Below are positions 1 through 7,414 of a stretch of 64,000 nucleotides of DNA, one piece after another. Position 1 is the stretch's first letter. The number at the start of each line of letters is the position of its first letter. This stretch comes from Nocardioides islandensis. GTDB lineage: Bacteria; Actinomycetota; Actinomycetes; Propionibacteriales; Nocardioidaceae. The position numbers and the translations under genes are program-made. Location of the stretch: the NCBI RefSeq assembly GCF_015352455.1, contig NZ_JADKPN010000001.1, positions 806,001-870,000 on the forward strand. The letters are read 5' to 3'. Under the pieces are notes generated by a model. It had not been told where the DNA came from, made no database searches, and saw only the letters and a list, made by a program, of their open reading frames with translations.

Positions 1-345
1 GCGAGGTGTGGGCAGCTCGAAGTCCCCGACCGTCCGGCCGGAGATGTCCGCGACAGCAGCCAGGATGCGGGACGGCGTGACGTCGAGGGCGGCGACGTAC
101 GCCGCGTCCGGGTTCACGGCGTACAGCTGCGCGCGCGGCCCCGGCCCGCCCTGGCTGTTGCCGCTGGTGATCACCAGGCCGGCGTCCGAGAGCCTGGTGA
201 GCAGCTGGGCGGCCGTCGGCTTGGAGAGGCCGGTCAGCTCGCCGAGCCGGGTGCGCGACAGAGGCCCGTGCTCGAGCAGGAGGTCGAGGGCGGCGCGGTC
301 GTTGATACCGCGCAGCAGGCTCGGGGTGCCGGGGCTCTGACTCAT
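1..345 (-). CDS. ROK-family transcriptional regulator, N-terminal part (gene runs off the left edge)
   Basis: Sugar-responsive repressor of the ROK family; only the first 115 codons are inside the window. A winged-helix domain spans about residues 10-75 and includes LLEHGPLSRTRLGELTGLSK, the usual HTH. The start of the ROK fold follows (YVAALDVTPSRILAAVADI). The ATG at 345 lies just downstream of a perfect palindrome (360-376), so autoregulation is likely. The GH16 gene lies upstream on the same strand, which suggests a carbohydrate-utilisation locus extending to the left. The inducer cannot be told from the sequence. Confidence 0.85.
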   Translation of the reverse strand, partial: MSQSPGTPSLLRGINDRAALDLLLEHGPLSRTRLGELTGLSKPTAAQLLTRLSDAGLVITSGNSQGGPGPRAQLYAVNPDAAYVAALDVTPSRILAAVADISGRTVGDFELPTPR

Positions 346-359
346 GACCTCGCCAATAG

Positions 360-376
360 ATAGGAAACTTTCCTAT
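360..376. promoter_or_regulatory. ROK-type operator
   Basis: ATAGGAAACTTTCCTAT is a perfect inverted repeat (8-bp arms, one central base) 14 bp upstream of the ROK regulator start. GGAAA/TTTCC half-sites of this form are typical of actinobacterial ROK repressors. Its position implies autoregulation, possibly with control of downstream genes outside the window. Confidence 0.75.
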
Positions 377-425
377 TGAAGCGGGATCATGGCACCCGTC
401 CGGCTCTGCGGCAAGACCCCTGCGG

Positions 426-1595
426 TCAGCCGCCCGTCTCCCAGACGCGCACCCAGTCGACGTACATGTGCTGGGGCAGCTGCCGGTCCTGGATGGAGGG
501 CAGCTCGTAGTCGGAGGACAGCAGGCTCAGGATGAGGAACTGGCGGACCTGGGAGACGGCGCCGCCGATGCGCCAGGTCTCCTTGCCGTCGATGCGGAAG
601 ACCAGCCAGTGCGGCGTCCACTGGACGGAGAAGACGTGGAAGTTCCTCCCCCAGCCGTCGCGGGGGCCGTGCAGGAACGTGTCGGGGACGTTGGTGCCGG
701 TCTTGACGACTCGGCCTCCCTCGTAGCGGTGGATGTAGCTGAACATGCCGCTGCGATGACTGATGGCGCCGAAGGACTCGATGACGTCGATCTCGTGACC
801 CGAGCTCCCGGGGCGCATGCCGCCCACCGGCTCCATCCAGAAGCTGCCGTGCTGGCCGCGCAGTCGTGGGAACTTGATGCGGGCGGCGGCCACGCCGTAC
901 CTGAAGGAGAAGGAGTCGTCGGTGCCGACGTGGCCGTTGAGGCGGTAGGCGTACCGACCGGCGATCTCCCCCCGCAGGAGCGCCGGACACTTGGTGAGCC
1001 GGCTCGGATCCCTGAGGACGCTGAGGCGCAGCGCGCCGCCGCCGACCCGGACGGCCTTCGCGCCTCCCCTCGAGCAGCTGCGGAAGCTCTGCGGCTCGTA
1101 GGTCTTCCCGCGATAGGTCCAGGACGAGGAGAGCGAGTCGCCGGAGAACTCGTCGGTCCAGGTCGGGGTGAGCCAGCGCCCGGTGGTGACGGTGCGGCTC
1201 GTGATGGCCGGGAGGCTCGCCGTGGCGGCCGCGACGACGCGGTACGTCAGCGCCTGCCCGTCCTGGCTCGCCCGCGCGGCGAACTGGGCACGACCCTTCC
1301 CGTCCTCACGGACCGTGGCCACCGTCTGCCAGGAGGAGCCGCTCTGCACCTGGAGGCTCACCTCCCGGCCGGCGCCGACGGGCGCGATCGTGGCCGCGAA
1401 CGCCGCCTTCGCGGCGTCGGGGCTGGCCAGCCGCCCGCCGGGTTGGACGATCTGCGGGAGGGCCAGGAGGTGGACCGTCTGCGTGAGGTTCGTGCGGGCC
1501 GGAGCGTCCGAGGCCGAGCCGGGTCCCGTCAGCAGCAAGGACGCAGGCAGGACGAGGGACAGGGCGCTGGCGCCGAGGGCGCGAAGAGCGGACAT
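426..1595 (-). CDS. secreted glycoside hydrolase family 16 protein
   Basis: Predicted extracellular endo-beta-glucan hydrolase of 389 residues. An N-terminal signal peptide (about residues 1-30, hydrophobic core LSLVLPASLLLTG) is followed by a small beta-rich domain (about 40-140) and the GH16 catalytic domain (about 145-387). The catalytic signature HEIDVIESFG contains the E-x-D-x-x-E motif with nucleophile and acid/base glutamates. The ATG at 1595 has a GGGAG ribosome-binding site nine bases upstream and is preferred over a TTG nine bases earlier. The substrate (laminarin, lichenan or another beta-glucan) is not decided by the sequence. The ROK regulator downstream fits sugar control. Confidence 0.85.
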   Translation of the reverse strand: MSALRALGASALSLVLPASLLLTGPGSASDAPARTNLTQTVHLLALPQIVQPGGRLASPDAAKAAFAATIAPVGAGREVSLQVQSGSSWQTVATVREDGKGRAQFAARASQDGQALTYRVVAAATASLPAITSRTVTTGRWLTPTWTDEFSGDSLSSSWTYRGKTYEPQSFRSCSRGGAKAVRVGGGALRLSVLRDPSRLTKCPALLRGEIAGRYAYRLNGHVGTDDSFSFRYGVAAARIKFPRLRGQHGSFWMEPVGGMRPGSSGHEIDVIESFGAISHRSGMFSYIHRYEGGRVVKTGTNVPDTFLHGPRDGWGRNFHVFSVQWTPHWLVFRIDGKETWRIGGAVSQVRQFLILSLLSSDYELPSIQDRQLPQHMYVDWVRVWETGG

Positions 1596-1687
1596 GGAGG
1601 ACAACTCCCGGGTGGCGTGTGACGTCGGTCGACCGCCGTCTCAGCGTAGGACGCTGCCCCAGCCGTCCGGGTTCGTGCCCGGGAGCC

Positions 1688-2404
1688 TCAGACCTCGAAC
1701 CGCCCGGCGGCGGCGAGGTGAGCCCGGCGCTCGGGGGAGAGCTCCTCCTCGACGATCCGGCCGGTGCCGTCGGACTCCGGGGCGTGCAGCATCCGGCCGC
1801 CGCTCACGACGAAGCCGACGTGGTAGACGCGGCCGTCCTCGCGGGCGAAGAAGTACAGGTCGCCCGGCTCCTCGTCGCCGAGCGGCACGGGCGTCGCCGC
1901 GAGCGCCTGGTCGGGGGAGTCGCGCGGGACGACGACGCCGGCCTGGCGGTAGCTGTAGTGCACCAGGCCCGAGCAGTCGAAGCCGGCGGGGCTGGTGCCG
2001 CCCCAGAGGTAGACGAGGCCGGCGAAGCGTTCGGCGTACGCCGCCACGGCGATGCGGTCGGCCGGGACGTGGTCGACCGGGTGGTCGAGGTCGGAGTCCA
2101 GGGACGCGCGGAGGTGCGACTCACGTACCCAGCCCGGGTAGCCGTCCTGGCCGGGTACGGGCTGCCAGGGCGCGACCACGCGGGCCCAGCCGTCGCGGCG
2201 TTCCTCGACCAGGACCGGCTCGCCGTCGAGGAGCTGGGTGAGGGTGCGGCCGTGCAGGCCGAGCCGGTCCTCGGCGGTCAGCCCGCGGAGCCAGGTCGTC
2301 AGGTCGGGCGCGTCCGCGACGGCGGCGGCGTCCAGGTCGCGCGGCGACTCGGGCGACGTCCACACGGTCGCCACCGGCACGCCGACGCGCAGCACCTCGC
2401 TCAC
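1688..2404 (-). CDS. NlpC/P60-family murein peptide endopeptidase (YkfC-like)
   Basis: Cysteine peptidase of 238 residues, probably gamma-D-glutamyl-(L)-diamino acid endopeptidase. The N-terminal half carries SH3-like segments (ending in GYPGWVRESHL). The C-terminal NlpC/P60 domain shows the catalytic Cys in SPAGFDCSGLVHYSYR and the His in DGRVYHVGFVV. There is no signal peptide, so it likely acts in the cytosol on recycled wall peptides. The GTG start overlaps the epimerase stop (GTGA), an operon arrangement matching the ykfB-ykfC pairing of other bacteria: one enzyme trims the peptide, the other epimerises L-Ala-D-Glu. Confidence 0.85.
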   Translation of the reverse strand: MSEVLRVGVPVATVWTSPESPRDLDAAAVADAPDLTTWLRGLTAEDRLGLHGRTLTQLLDGEPVLVEERRDGWARVVAPWQPVPGQDGYPGWVRESHLRASLDSDLDHPVDHVPADRIAVAAYAERFAGLVYLWGGTSPAGFDCSGLVHYSYRQAGVVVPRDSPDQALAATPVPLGDEEPGDLYFFAREDGRVYHVGFVVSGGRMLHAPESDGTGRIVEEELSPERRAHLAAAGRFEV

Positions 2405-3477
2405 GCCAGACCGCCGATCCCGAGGCCGGCGCCGGCCGGGAGGACGATGACGCCGCCGTCGTACGTCGCCCCGCCGGACACCGGCGAGGACGCCGCCCAC
2501 CACGCGGCGTCGAGGTCGCTGACGTGGCTGGTGCCGACGGCGGCGACCAGCGCGGCGGCCGCGCCCACGCCGATCGGGCCCTCCATCATCGAGCCGACGA
2601 TCGTGCCCATGCCGGCCGCCCGGGCCGTCTCCAGGAGGTCGCGAGCGACACCGAGGCCCCCGCACTTGGCCAGCTTGACGTTGACCAGGTCCGCGGCGCG
2701 CCGCTCGATGACGGCGGCCAGGTCGCGGGGGGCGAAGACCGACTCGTCCGCCATCACCGGGGTGTCGACGGCCTCGGTCACCCGTGCGAGCCCGTCGACG
2801 TCGTACCGCTCGACCGGTTGTTCCACGAACTCGATCCCGAGTCCCGCGTCCTCCAGTGCGCGGATCACCCGGATGGCCTCGTGGGGCGTCCAGCCCTGGT
2901 TGGCGTCCACCCTGATCCGTGCGTCGGGCGCGGCGTCGCGAACGGCCCGGACCCGGGCCACGTCGGTGGCCGCGTCGGTGCCGACCTTGAGCTTGAGGAC
3001 CGTGAACCCTTCCGCGGTGCGCTTGGTGGTCGTCGCGGCGATCTCGTCCGGCTCGCCGGACGACACCGTCACGTCGGTCGGGACCCGCTGCTCCCCGGAC
3101 GGTCCGCCCAGGAGCTCGACGAGGGACACCCCTGCGGCCTGCGCGGCCAGGTCGTGGAGCGCGACGTCCATCGCGGCCTTGGCACCCCAGTTGCCGACGA
3201 CGGCGCCCTCGAGGTCGCGCGCCAGCCCGGCCAGGTCGTCGAGCGGCCGGCCGCGGACGAGGTCCGCGAGCGGTCCGCTCAGGCAGGCCTCGGCGCCGGC
3301 CAGCGACTCACCGGTGACCCGCCAGACCTGCGGCGCCTCGCCGTACCCACGACGACCCTCGTCGTCGACCACCTCGACGACGGTGGTCTCGAGGTGCTCG
3401 GTACGTCGCAGGGCCGTGACGAACGGCGTGTGCAGCGGCGCCCTGAGCCGGTGACAGCGGACCTCCGCGATGCTCAC
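2401..3477 (-). CDS. dipeptide epimerase (L-Ala-D/L-Glu epimerase type, enolase superfamily)
   Basis: Enolase-superfamily enzyme of 358 residues, expected to epimerise the second residue of murein-derived dipeptides. It has the N-terminal capping domain and a barrel with the K-x-K base (FTVLKLKVGTD), the metal-binding D-x-N (RIRVDANQGW) and E (IEFVEQPV), the ADES motif and a late VNVKLAKCGGL strand with the second catalytic Lys. GTG at 3477 follows TAGGCT plus 7 bases, so the message is probably leaderless. An upstream in-frame GTG at 3510 would add 11 unconserved residues. It is the first gene of a two-gene operon with the NlpC/P60 peptidase. Dipeptide specificity is inferred from context. 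Confidence 0.85.
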   Translation of the reverse strand: MSIAEVRCHRLRAPLHTPFVTALRRTEHLETTVVEVVDDEGRRGYGEAPQVWRVTGESLAGAEACLSGPLADLVRGRPLDDLAGLARDLEGAVVGNWGAKAAMDVALHDLAAQAAGVSLVELLGGPSGEQRVPTDVTVSSGEPDEIAATTTKRTAEGFTVLKLKVGTDAATDVARVRAVRDAAPDARIRVDANQGWTPHEAIRVIRALEDAGLGIEFVEQPVERYDVDGLARVTEAVDTPVMADESVFAPRDLAAVIERRAADLVNVKLAKCGGLGVARDLLETARAAGMGTIVGSMMEGPIGVGAAAALVAAVGTSHVSDLDAAWWAASSPVSGGATYDGGVIVLPAGAGLGIGGLA

Positions 3478-3552
3478 CCGCGACAGCCTAGGTGCCCGTG
3501 GGCTCGACACGCCCGGCTGTGGCCCGGCCTCACGGCTCGACCAGCGTGGAGC

Positions 3553-3933
3553 TCACCAGGCGTTCTCAGAGCCCTTCAGGTGGGCCCGGATCCCCTGTCC
3601 CGCCAAGGGTTCCTGGGCGAAGCGCGGGATCACGTGCAGGTGCGCGTGGAAGACCTGCTGGCCGGCGACGGCGCCGGCGTTCCAGCCGACGTTGTAGCCG
3701 TCGGGGTCGTGCTCGGCGTCCAGCCACTCCTTGGCACGCGCCAGCATCGAGAACGTCGCAGCGACCTCGTCGCTCGTGAGGTCGAAGACGGTCTCCGCGT
3801 GCCGGACCGGGACGATGATCCCCGAGTGCTTGAGGGCGCCCTGCCAGCGCTCGTCGTCGAGGTACATCACCAGCTCGTCGGCGAACCGGACCGCCTGCTG
3901 CGGTTCGAGCGGAGGACAGTAGGGGCACGTCAC
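3553..3933 (-). CDS. HIT-family nucleotide-binding protein
   Basis: Histidine-triad hydrolase/transferase of 126 residues. The triad is FHAHLHVIPRF near residue 100, and CPYC at the N-terminus is a likely zinc site as in Hint/FHIT relatives. The GTG start at 3933 excludes an unrelated N-terminal extension that is antisense to the phosphorylase gene. CACCCT lies 6 bases upstream of this GTG, a weak version of the leaderless promoter seen across the window. It is divergent from the purine phosphorylase gene with a 25-bp gap. Substrate unknown; such proteins usually cleave adenylated or nucleoside phosphoramidate compounds. Confidence 0.85.
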   Translation of the reverse strand: MTCPYCPPLEPQQAVRFADELVMYLDDERWQGALKHSGIIVPVRHAETVFDLTSDEVAATFSMLARAKEWLDAEHDPDGYNVGWNAGAVAGQQVFHAHLHVIPRFAQEPLAGQGIRAHLKGSENAW

Positions 3934-3958
3934 GCAGCCAGGGTGCCAAAGTAGGTCC

Positions 3959-4774
3959 GTGCGGACACCCGACGGGTACGACGACGCTCGGGCCGCCGCC
4001 GTACGCCTCGCGGAGCTGACCGGTGCCGAGCGCCATGACGCGCTGGTCGTCCTGGGGTCCGGCTGGGGACCGGCGGCGGACGCGTTCGGGCAGCCCACCG
4101 CGTCGTTCCCGATGACCCGGCTGCCGGGCTTCCTGGCGCCGGTCGCCGAGGGCCACCGAGGCGAGGTCCGGTCGGTCGAGGTCGAGGGCCTCCGCGTCCT
4201 GCTGTACCTCGGGCGCACCCATCTCTACGAGGGCCACGCGCCGGCAGCGGTCGCGCACCCGGTGCGGACCGCCGCCGCGGCCGGCGTACGCCTGGCCGTC
4301 CTCACCAACGCCAACGGCAGCCTGCGCGACGACGTCCAGCTCGGCGATGTCGTGATCGTCCGCGACCACCTCAACCTGGCGTTCGGGTCACCGCTGGAGG
4401 GCCCGAGGTTCGTCGACCTCACCGATGCCTGGTCTGCCGATATCCGCGCGATCGCGCGGAAACTGGCACCCGAGATGAAGGAGCGTGTGTACGCGCTGCT
4501 CGGCGGGCCGCACTACGAGACGTGGGCCGAGGCCGACTGGCTGCGCCGCATCGGAGCCGACCTGGTCGGCATGTCGACGGTGTACGAGGCGATCGCGGCG
4601 CGAGAGTGGGACGTGGAGCTGGTCGGCCTGTCGACCGTGACCGCGATCGAGGGACCAGGAAACGGCGCAGCTGCGGGGATCGATCCAACAGAAGTAGTGG
4701 CGATTGCCGAGCGCAGCGCCGCCAGGCTCGGACCGGTGGTGGTCCGGCTGGTCGTGGAAGGGTTGAGGACATGA
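3959..4774 (+). CDS. punA: purine-nucleoside phosphorylase
   Basis: Cytosolic trimeric-type PNP of 271 residues that converts purine nucleosides and phosphate to base and ribose 1-phosphate. Family motifs visible are the phosphate-binding VVLGSGWG, the GRTHLYEGH loop, LTNANGSL, GGPHYETWAEADWL and the purine-site segment VGMSTVYEAIAARE. The GTG start is leaderless-like (CAAAGT plus 6 bases). Its stop overlaps the permease start (ATGA), so base release and purine uptake are co-expressed as a salvage operon. The paralogue methylthioadenosine phosphorylase is less likely, given the fit to PNP motifs. Confidence 0.9.
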   Translation: MRTPDGYDDARAAAVRLAELTGAERHDALVVLGSGWGPAADAFGQPTASFPMTRLPGFLAPVAEGHRGEVRSVEVEGLRVLLYLGRTHLYEGHAPAAVAHPVRTAAAAGVRLAVLTNANGSLRDDVQLGDVVIVRDHLNLAFGSPLEGPRFVDLTDAWSADIRAIARKLAPEMKERVYALLGGPHYETWAEADWLRRIGADLVGMSTVYEAIAAREWDVELVGLSTVTAIEGPGNGAAAGIDPTEVVAIAERSAARLGPVVVRLVVEGLRT

Positions 4775-6297
4775 GCACGGACACCGATCCGCACGCCGAC
4801 AGCAGGTCCGCCGCGCCGCGTCGTACCGGCGCCATCGAGACCAACGGCATCAACGTCATCGACGAGAGCGAGCGCAAGGGCAGCAGCGCCGGGCTCTTCT
4901 GGCCGTGGACCGCGTCGAACATCTCGGTGCTCGCGGTGTCGTACGGCGCGTTCGTGCTGTCCTTCGGCATCGGCCTGACCCAGGCGCTGGTCGCCACCGT
5001 CGTCGGTGCGGTCGCGTCCTTCCTGCTGGTCGGCCTGGTGTCGATCGCCGGCAAGCGCGGCTCGGCGCCGACCCTCGTGCTGAGCCGGGCGGCGTTCGGG
5101 CGGTTCGGCAACGGCCTGCCGGGCCTGGTGTCGTACCTGCTGCTCGTCGGCTGGGAGACCGTCCTGGTCTCCCTCGCGACCCTGGCGACCGCGACGGTCT
5201 TCGACCGGCTCGGCTGGGCCTCGGGCGACGGCACCAAGGTGGCCGCGTTCGTCGTCGTCGCCGGTGTGATCGTGGCCGCGGGGGTGATGGGCTTCGACGC
5301 GATCATGCGCATCCAGAAGTGGCTGACGATCGCAATGATCATCGTGACGGGCGTGTACGTCGCGCTCACGTTCGACGAGATCAACCTCGACGCGGCGCGG
5401 GCGCTGCCCGACGGCCCGACCTCGGCGGTGGTCGGCGCGACGGTGCTGGTGCTGACCGGGTTCGGCGTCGGCTGGGTGAACTCGGCGGCCGACTACTCGC
5501 GGTACCTCCCGCGCACCTCGCGCTCGACCGGCGTCGTGTTCTGGCCGACGTTCGGCGGCTCGCTGCCAGTGGTCGTGCTGGTGGCGTACGGCGTGCTCCT
5601 CTGCGCCGCCGACCAGGACCTCTCCGGCGCGATCTCGGCCGACCCGATCGGTGCCCTGACCACGATCCTGCCCACCTGGTTCCTCGTGCCGTTCGCGCTC
5701 GTGGCCGTCGGCGGCCTGGTCTCCGGCGCGATCCTGGACATCTACTCCTCGGGCCTGACGCTGCTCGCCCTCGGCCTGAAGGTGCCGCGCTGGTCGGCGG
5801 CCGCCCTCGACGGCGTGCTGATGATCCTCGGCACGATCTACATCGTCTGGATCGCCGACGACTTCCTGTCGGTGTTCATCGCGTTCCTGATCATCCTCGG
5901 CGTGCCGATGTCCGCCTGGTGCGGGATCTTCCTGGCCGACCTGTTCATGCGCCGCTACCCCTACGACGAGCGCGCGCTGTTCACGCGGACCGAGACGGGT
6001 GGGTACGGCGCGATCCGCTGGGAGTCCGTGCTCCTGCTCGCCGTCGCCACGGGCATCGGCTGGGGCCTGGTCATCGACACGACCGGTGCCGGCAAGGGCC
6101 TGTCGTGGCTGGGGTACCTGCTCGAGCCCTTCGGCCTCGGCGGCAAGGACGGCAACTGGGCCTACGCCAACCTCGGCGTCCCGGCCGCGCTGGTCGTCGG
6201 GTTCGTCGGGTACCTGCTGCTCGGCATGGCCGCCGTACGCCGCCAGGAGCACGAGCAGGTCGTCGCCGGCGTTCGGGCGGAGCAGGCCGCGGAGTAG
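4771..6297 (+). CDS. NCS1-family purine/cytosine permease
   Basis: Integral membrane transporter of 508 residues with about 12 hydrophobic segments. The NCS1 N-terminal signature is clear: LFWPWTASNISVLAVSYGA, then GKRGSAPTLVLSRAAFG, and a central GVGWVNSAADYSRYLPR. The start ATG at 4771 overlaps the phosphorylase stop, giving tight coupling. The context implies uptake of purine bases or cytosine for salvage; exact substrate is not resolvable. It is followed by an intergenic palindrome and a convergent LuxR gene. Confidence 0.88.
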   Translation: MSTDTDPHADSRSAAPRRTGAIETNGINVIDESERKGSSAGLFWPWTASNISVLAVSYGAFVLSFGIGLTQALVATVVGAVASFLLVGLVSIAGKRGSAPTLVLSRAAFGRFGNGLPGLVSYLLLVGWETVLVSLATLATATVFDRLGWASGDGTKVAAFVVVAGVIVAAGVMGFDAIMRIQKWLTIAMIIVTGVYVALTFDEINLDAARALPDGPTSAVVGATVLVLTGFGVGWVNSAADYSRYLPRTSRSTGVVFWPTFGGSLPVVVLVAYGVLLCAADQDLSGAISADPIGALTTILPTWFLVPFALVAVGGLVSGAILDIYSSGLTLLALGLKVPRWSAAALDGVLMILGTIYIVWIADDFLSVFIAFLIILGVPMSAWCGIFLADLFMRRYPYDERALFTRTETGGYGAIRWESVLLLAVATGIGWGLVIDTTGAGKGLSWLGYLLEPFGLGGKDGNWAYANLGVPAALVVGFVGYLLLGMAAVRRQEHEQVVAGVRAEQAAE

Positions 6298-6310
6298 CTG
6301 TGGAGAAGTT

Positions 6311-6330
6311 GGCGTTTGGGACCAAACGCC
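6311..6330. repeat. perfect intergenic palindrome, probable bidirectional terminator
   Basis: GGCGTTTGGGACCAAACGCC has 9-bp arms and a 2-base loop and lies between convergent genes. The left arm recurs at 6352-6359 (GGCGTTTG). There is no T-tract. It resembles other palindromes in this window (33244-33283, 61480-61512) in length and placement but not in exact sequence. Confidence 0.6.
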
Positions 6331-6333
6331 GCG

Positions 6334-6347
6334 TGTAAGCGCTTCCA
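6334..6347. promoter_or_regulatory. LacI/cre-like operator sequence in a convergent intergenic gap
   Basis: TGTAAGCGCTTCCA matches the general LacI-family/cre pattern (TGWAARCGYTWNCW) with the AAGCGCTT core. It lies between the 3' ends of the permease and LuxR genes, where no promoter is expected, so function is doubtful. It may be chance or part of the terminator structure. Confidence 0.3.
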
Positions 6348-6392
6348 CGGTGGCGTTTGTGCCCAATGGCGAGCCGAGAACGGCCCCAGGGG

Positions 6393-7049
6393 TCAGTCGC
6401 GCGAGCCGGGGATGTCCGGCTCGGAGACGCGGACCCGGTCGAGCTGCATGCCGTGCTCGACGCCCCAGAGCACCGCACGCGAGCGGCTGTCGACGCCGAT
6501 CTTGCGGTAGCAGGAGCGGATGTAGGACTTGATCGAGTTGATCGAGAGCGAGGTGCGCTCGACGATCTGCGCGTTGGTGAGGCCCTGCGTGATCAGGCAG
6601 AGGACCTCGGCCTCGCGGGCGGTGAGGCCCTCCTCGCGTCCCGGCCAGTCGCCGCCGATGAGCGGCAGTCGCGCCGGCTCGTCGCTGACGACGACCTCAC
6701 CCTTGTGCACCTGCTCCAGCGCGCTGACCAGGTCGGAGGCGCTGAGCCGCTTGGAGAGGTACCCGGCGATCCCGAGCCTCAGGGCCGACTCACGCAGCGA
6801 GCGGTCGGTGCTCCACGTGTAGACGCAGACCTTGTCGACGTACGGGTTCTCCAGCAGTCGCACGACCCCGGTGCCGTCGTCACGACTCTGCGTGAAGGTG
6901 TCGAACAGCGCGATGTCGACCGGCTCGGCCACGTGGCTGGACGCGTTGAGCTCGACCACCTCGACGCGGTGGGTGTGGGAACGGAGCATGGAGGCGATGC
7001 CGTGGACGACGACTTCGTAGTCGTTGACCAGAGCGACGCGGATGGGCAC
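6393..7049 (-). CDS. orphan response regulator with LuxR-type HTH
   Basis: Protein of 218 residues: receiver-like domain (about 1-125) plus LuxR/NarL HTH (about 145-205, LTAREAEVLCLITQGLTNAQ). The likely phospho-acceptor Asp is in VDIALFDTF, with the switch Thr (VYTWS) and Lys (GYLSKRLS). The usual acidic pair near the N-terminus is Asn-Asp rather than Asp-Asp. No kinase gene is adjacent. GTG at 7049 follows TAGGGT (7061-7056) plus 6 bases, so the transcript is likely leaderless. It is divergent from the small membrane protein gene. Targets unknown. Confidence 0.85.
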   Translation of the reverse strand: MPIRVALVNDYEVVVHGIASMLRSHTHRVEVVELNASSHVAEPVDIALFDTFTQSRDDGTGVVRLLENPYVDKVCVYTWSTDRSLRESALRLGIAGYLSKRLSASDLVSALEQVHKGEVVVSDEPARLPLIGGDWPGREEGLTAREAEVLCLITQGLTNAQIVERTSLSINSIKSYIRSCYRKIGVDSRSRAVLWGVEHGMQLDRVRVSEPDIPGSRD

Positions 7050-7172
7050 GCGCCCACCCTAGGGCTCGAACCGCCTCGACTCCACCCAGAGGGGTGAGGC
7101 ACGGCGAGGAGTCCCCGGCCACCCTGGCCCTTGTCCCGCACCACACGGGCGTGGGACGCGGAGGGAGCGCAC

Positions 7173-7316
7173 ATGATCGTTCTCGGACTGATCCTCCTCA
7201 TCATCGGCCTGGTCGCCAGCATCTCGATCCTCACGGTCATCGGGCTGGTCCTGATCATCGTGGGCCTGGTGCTCAACCTCGTCCCGATCGGCGGCACCCG
7301 CCGGAGGGTGTTCTAG
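7173..7316 (+). CDS. small two-helix membrane protein, DUF6131-like
   Basis: A 47-residue, very hydrophobic protein (two segments rich in Ile, Leu, Val and Gly) with a basic tail GGTRRRVF. The ATG at 7173 is preceded by GGAGGGAG, a good ribosome-binding site, so an in-frame GTG upstream is not used. It resembles the small actinobacterial DUF6131 membrane peptides, whose role is unknown. A strong terminator hairpin follows. Confidence 0.75.
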   Translation: MIVLGLILLIIGLVASISILTVIGLVLIIVGLVLNLVPIGGTRRRVF

Positions 7317-7335
7317 CTCCACAGCACACGACGAG

Positions 7336-7366
7336 GGCCGGCGCGGATCACGGGTACGCGCCGGCC
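7336..7366 (+). terminator. rho-independent-like terminator hairpin
   Basis: GGCCGGCGCG (7336-7345) pairs with CGCGCCGGCC (7357-7366) around an 11-base loop. Flanking bases (CAGCAC / GTGCTG) extend the stem imperfectly. It sits 19 bp after the small membrane protein stop and before recC. The T-tract is weak, as is common in high-GC actinobacteria. Confidence 0.7.
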
Positions 7367-7414
7367 TCGTGCTGTTCGGCCAGTGCTGTCTGAACTCCCG
7401 TCTAGGGTCGCCTC

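Noticed and set aside
4513..6366. 617-codon minus-strand frame under the NCS1 permease
   Set aside because: Antisense shadow; Arg/Gln/Asp/His-rich with no motif.
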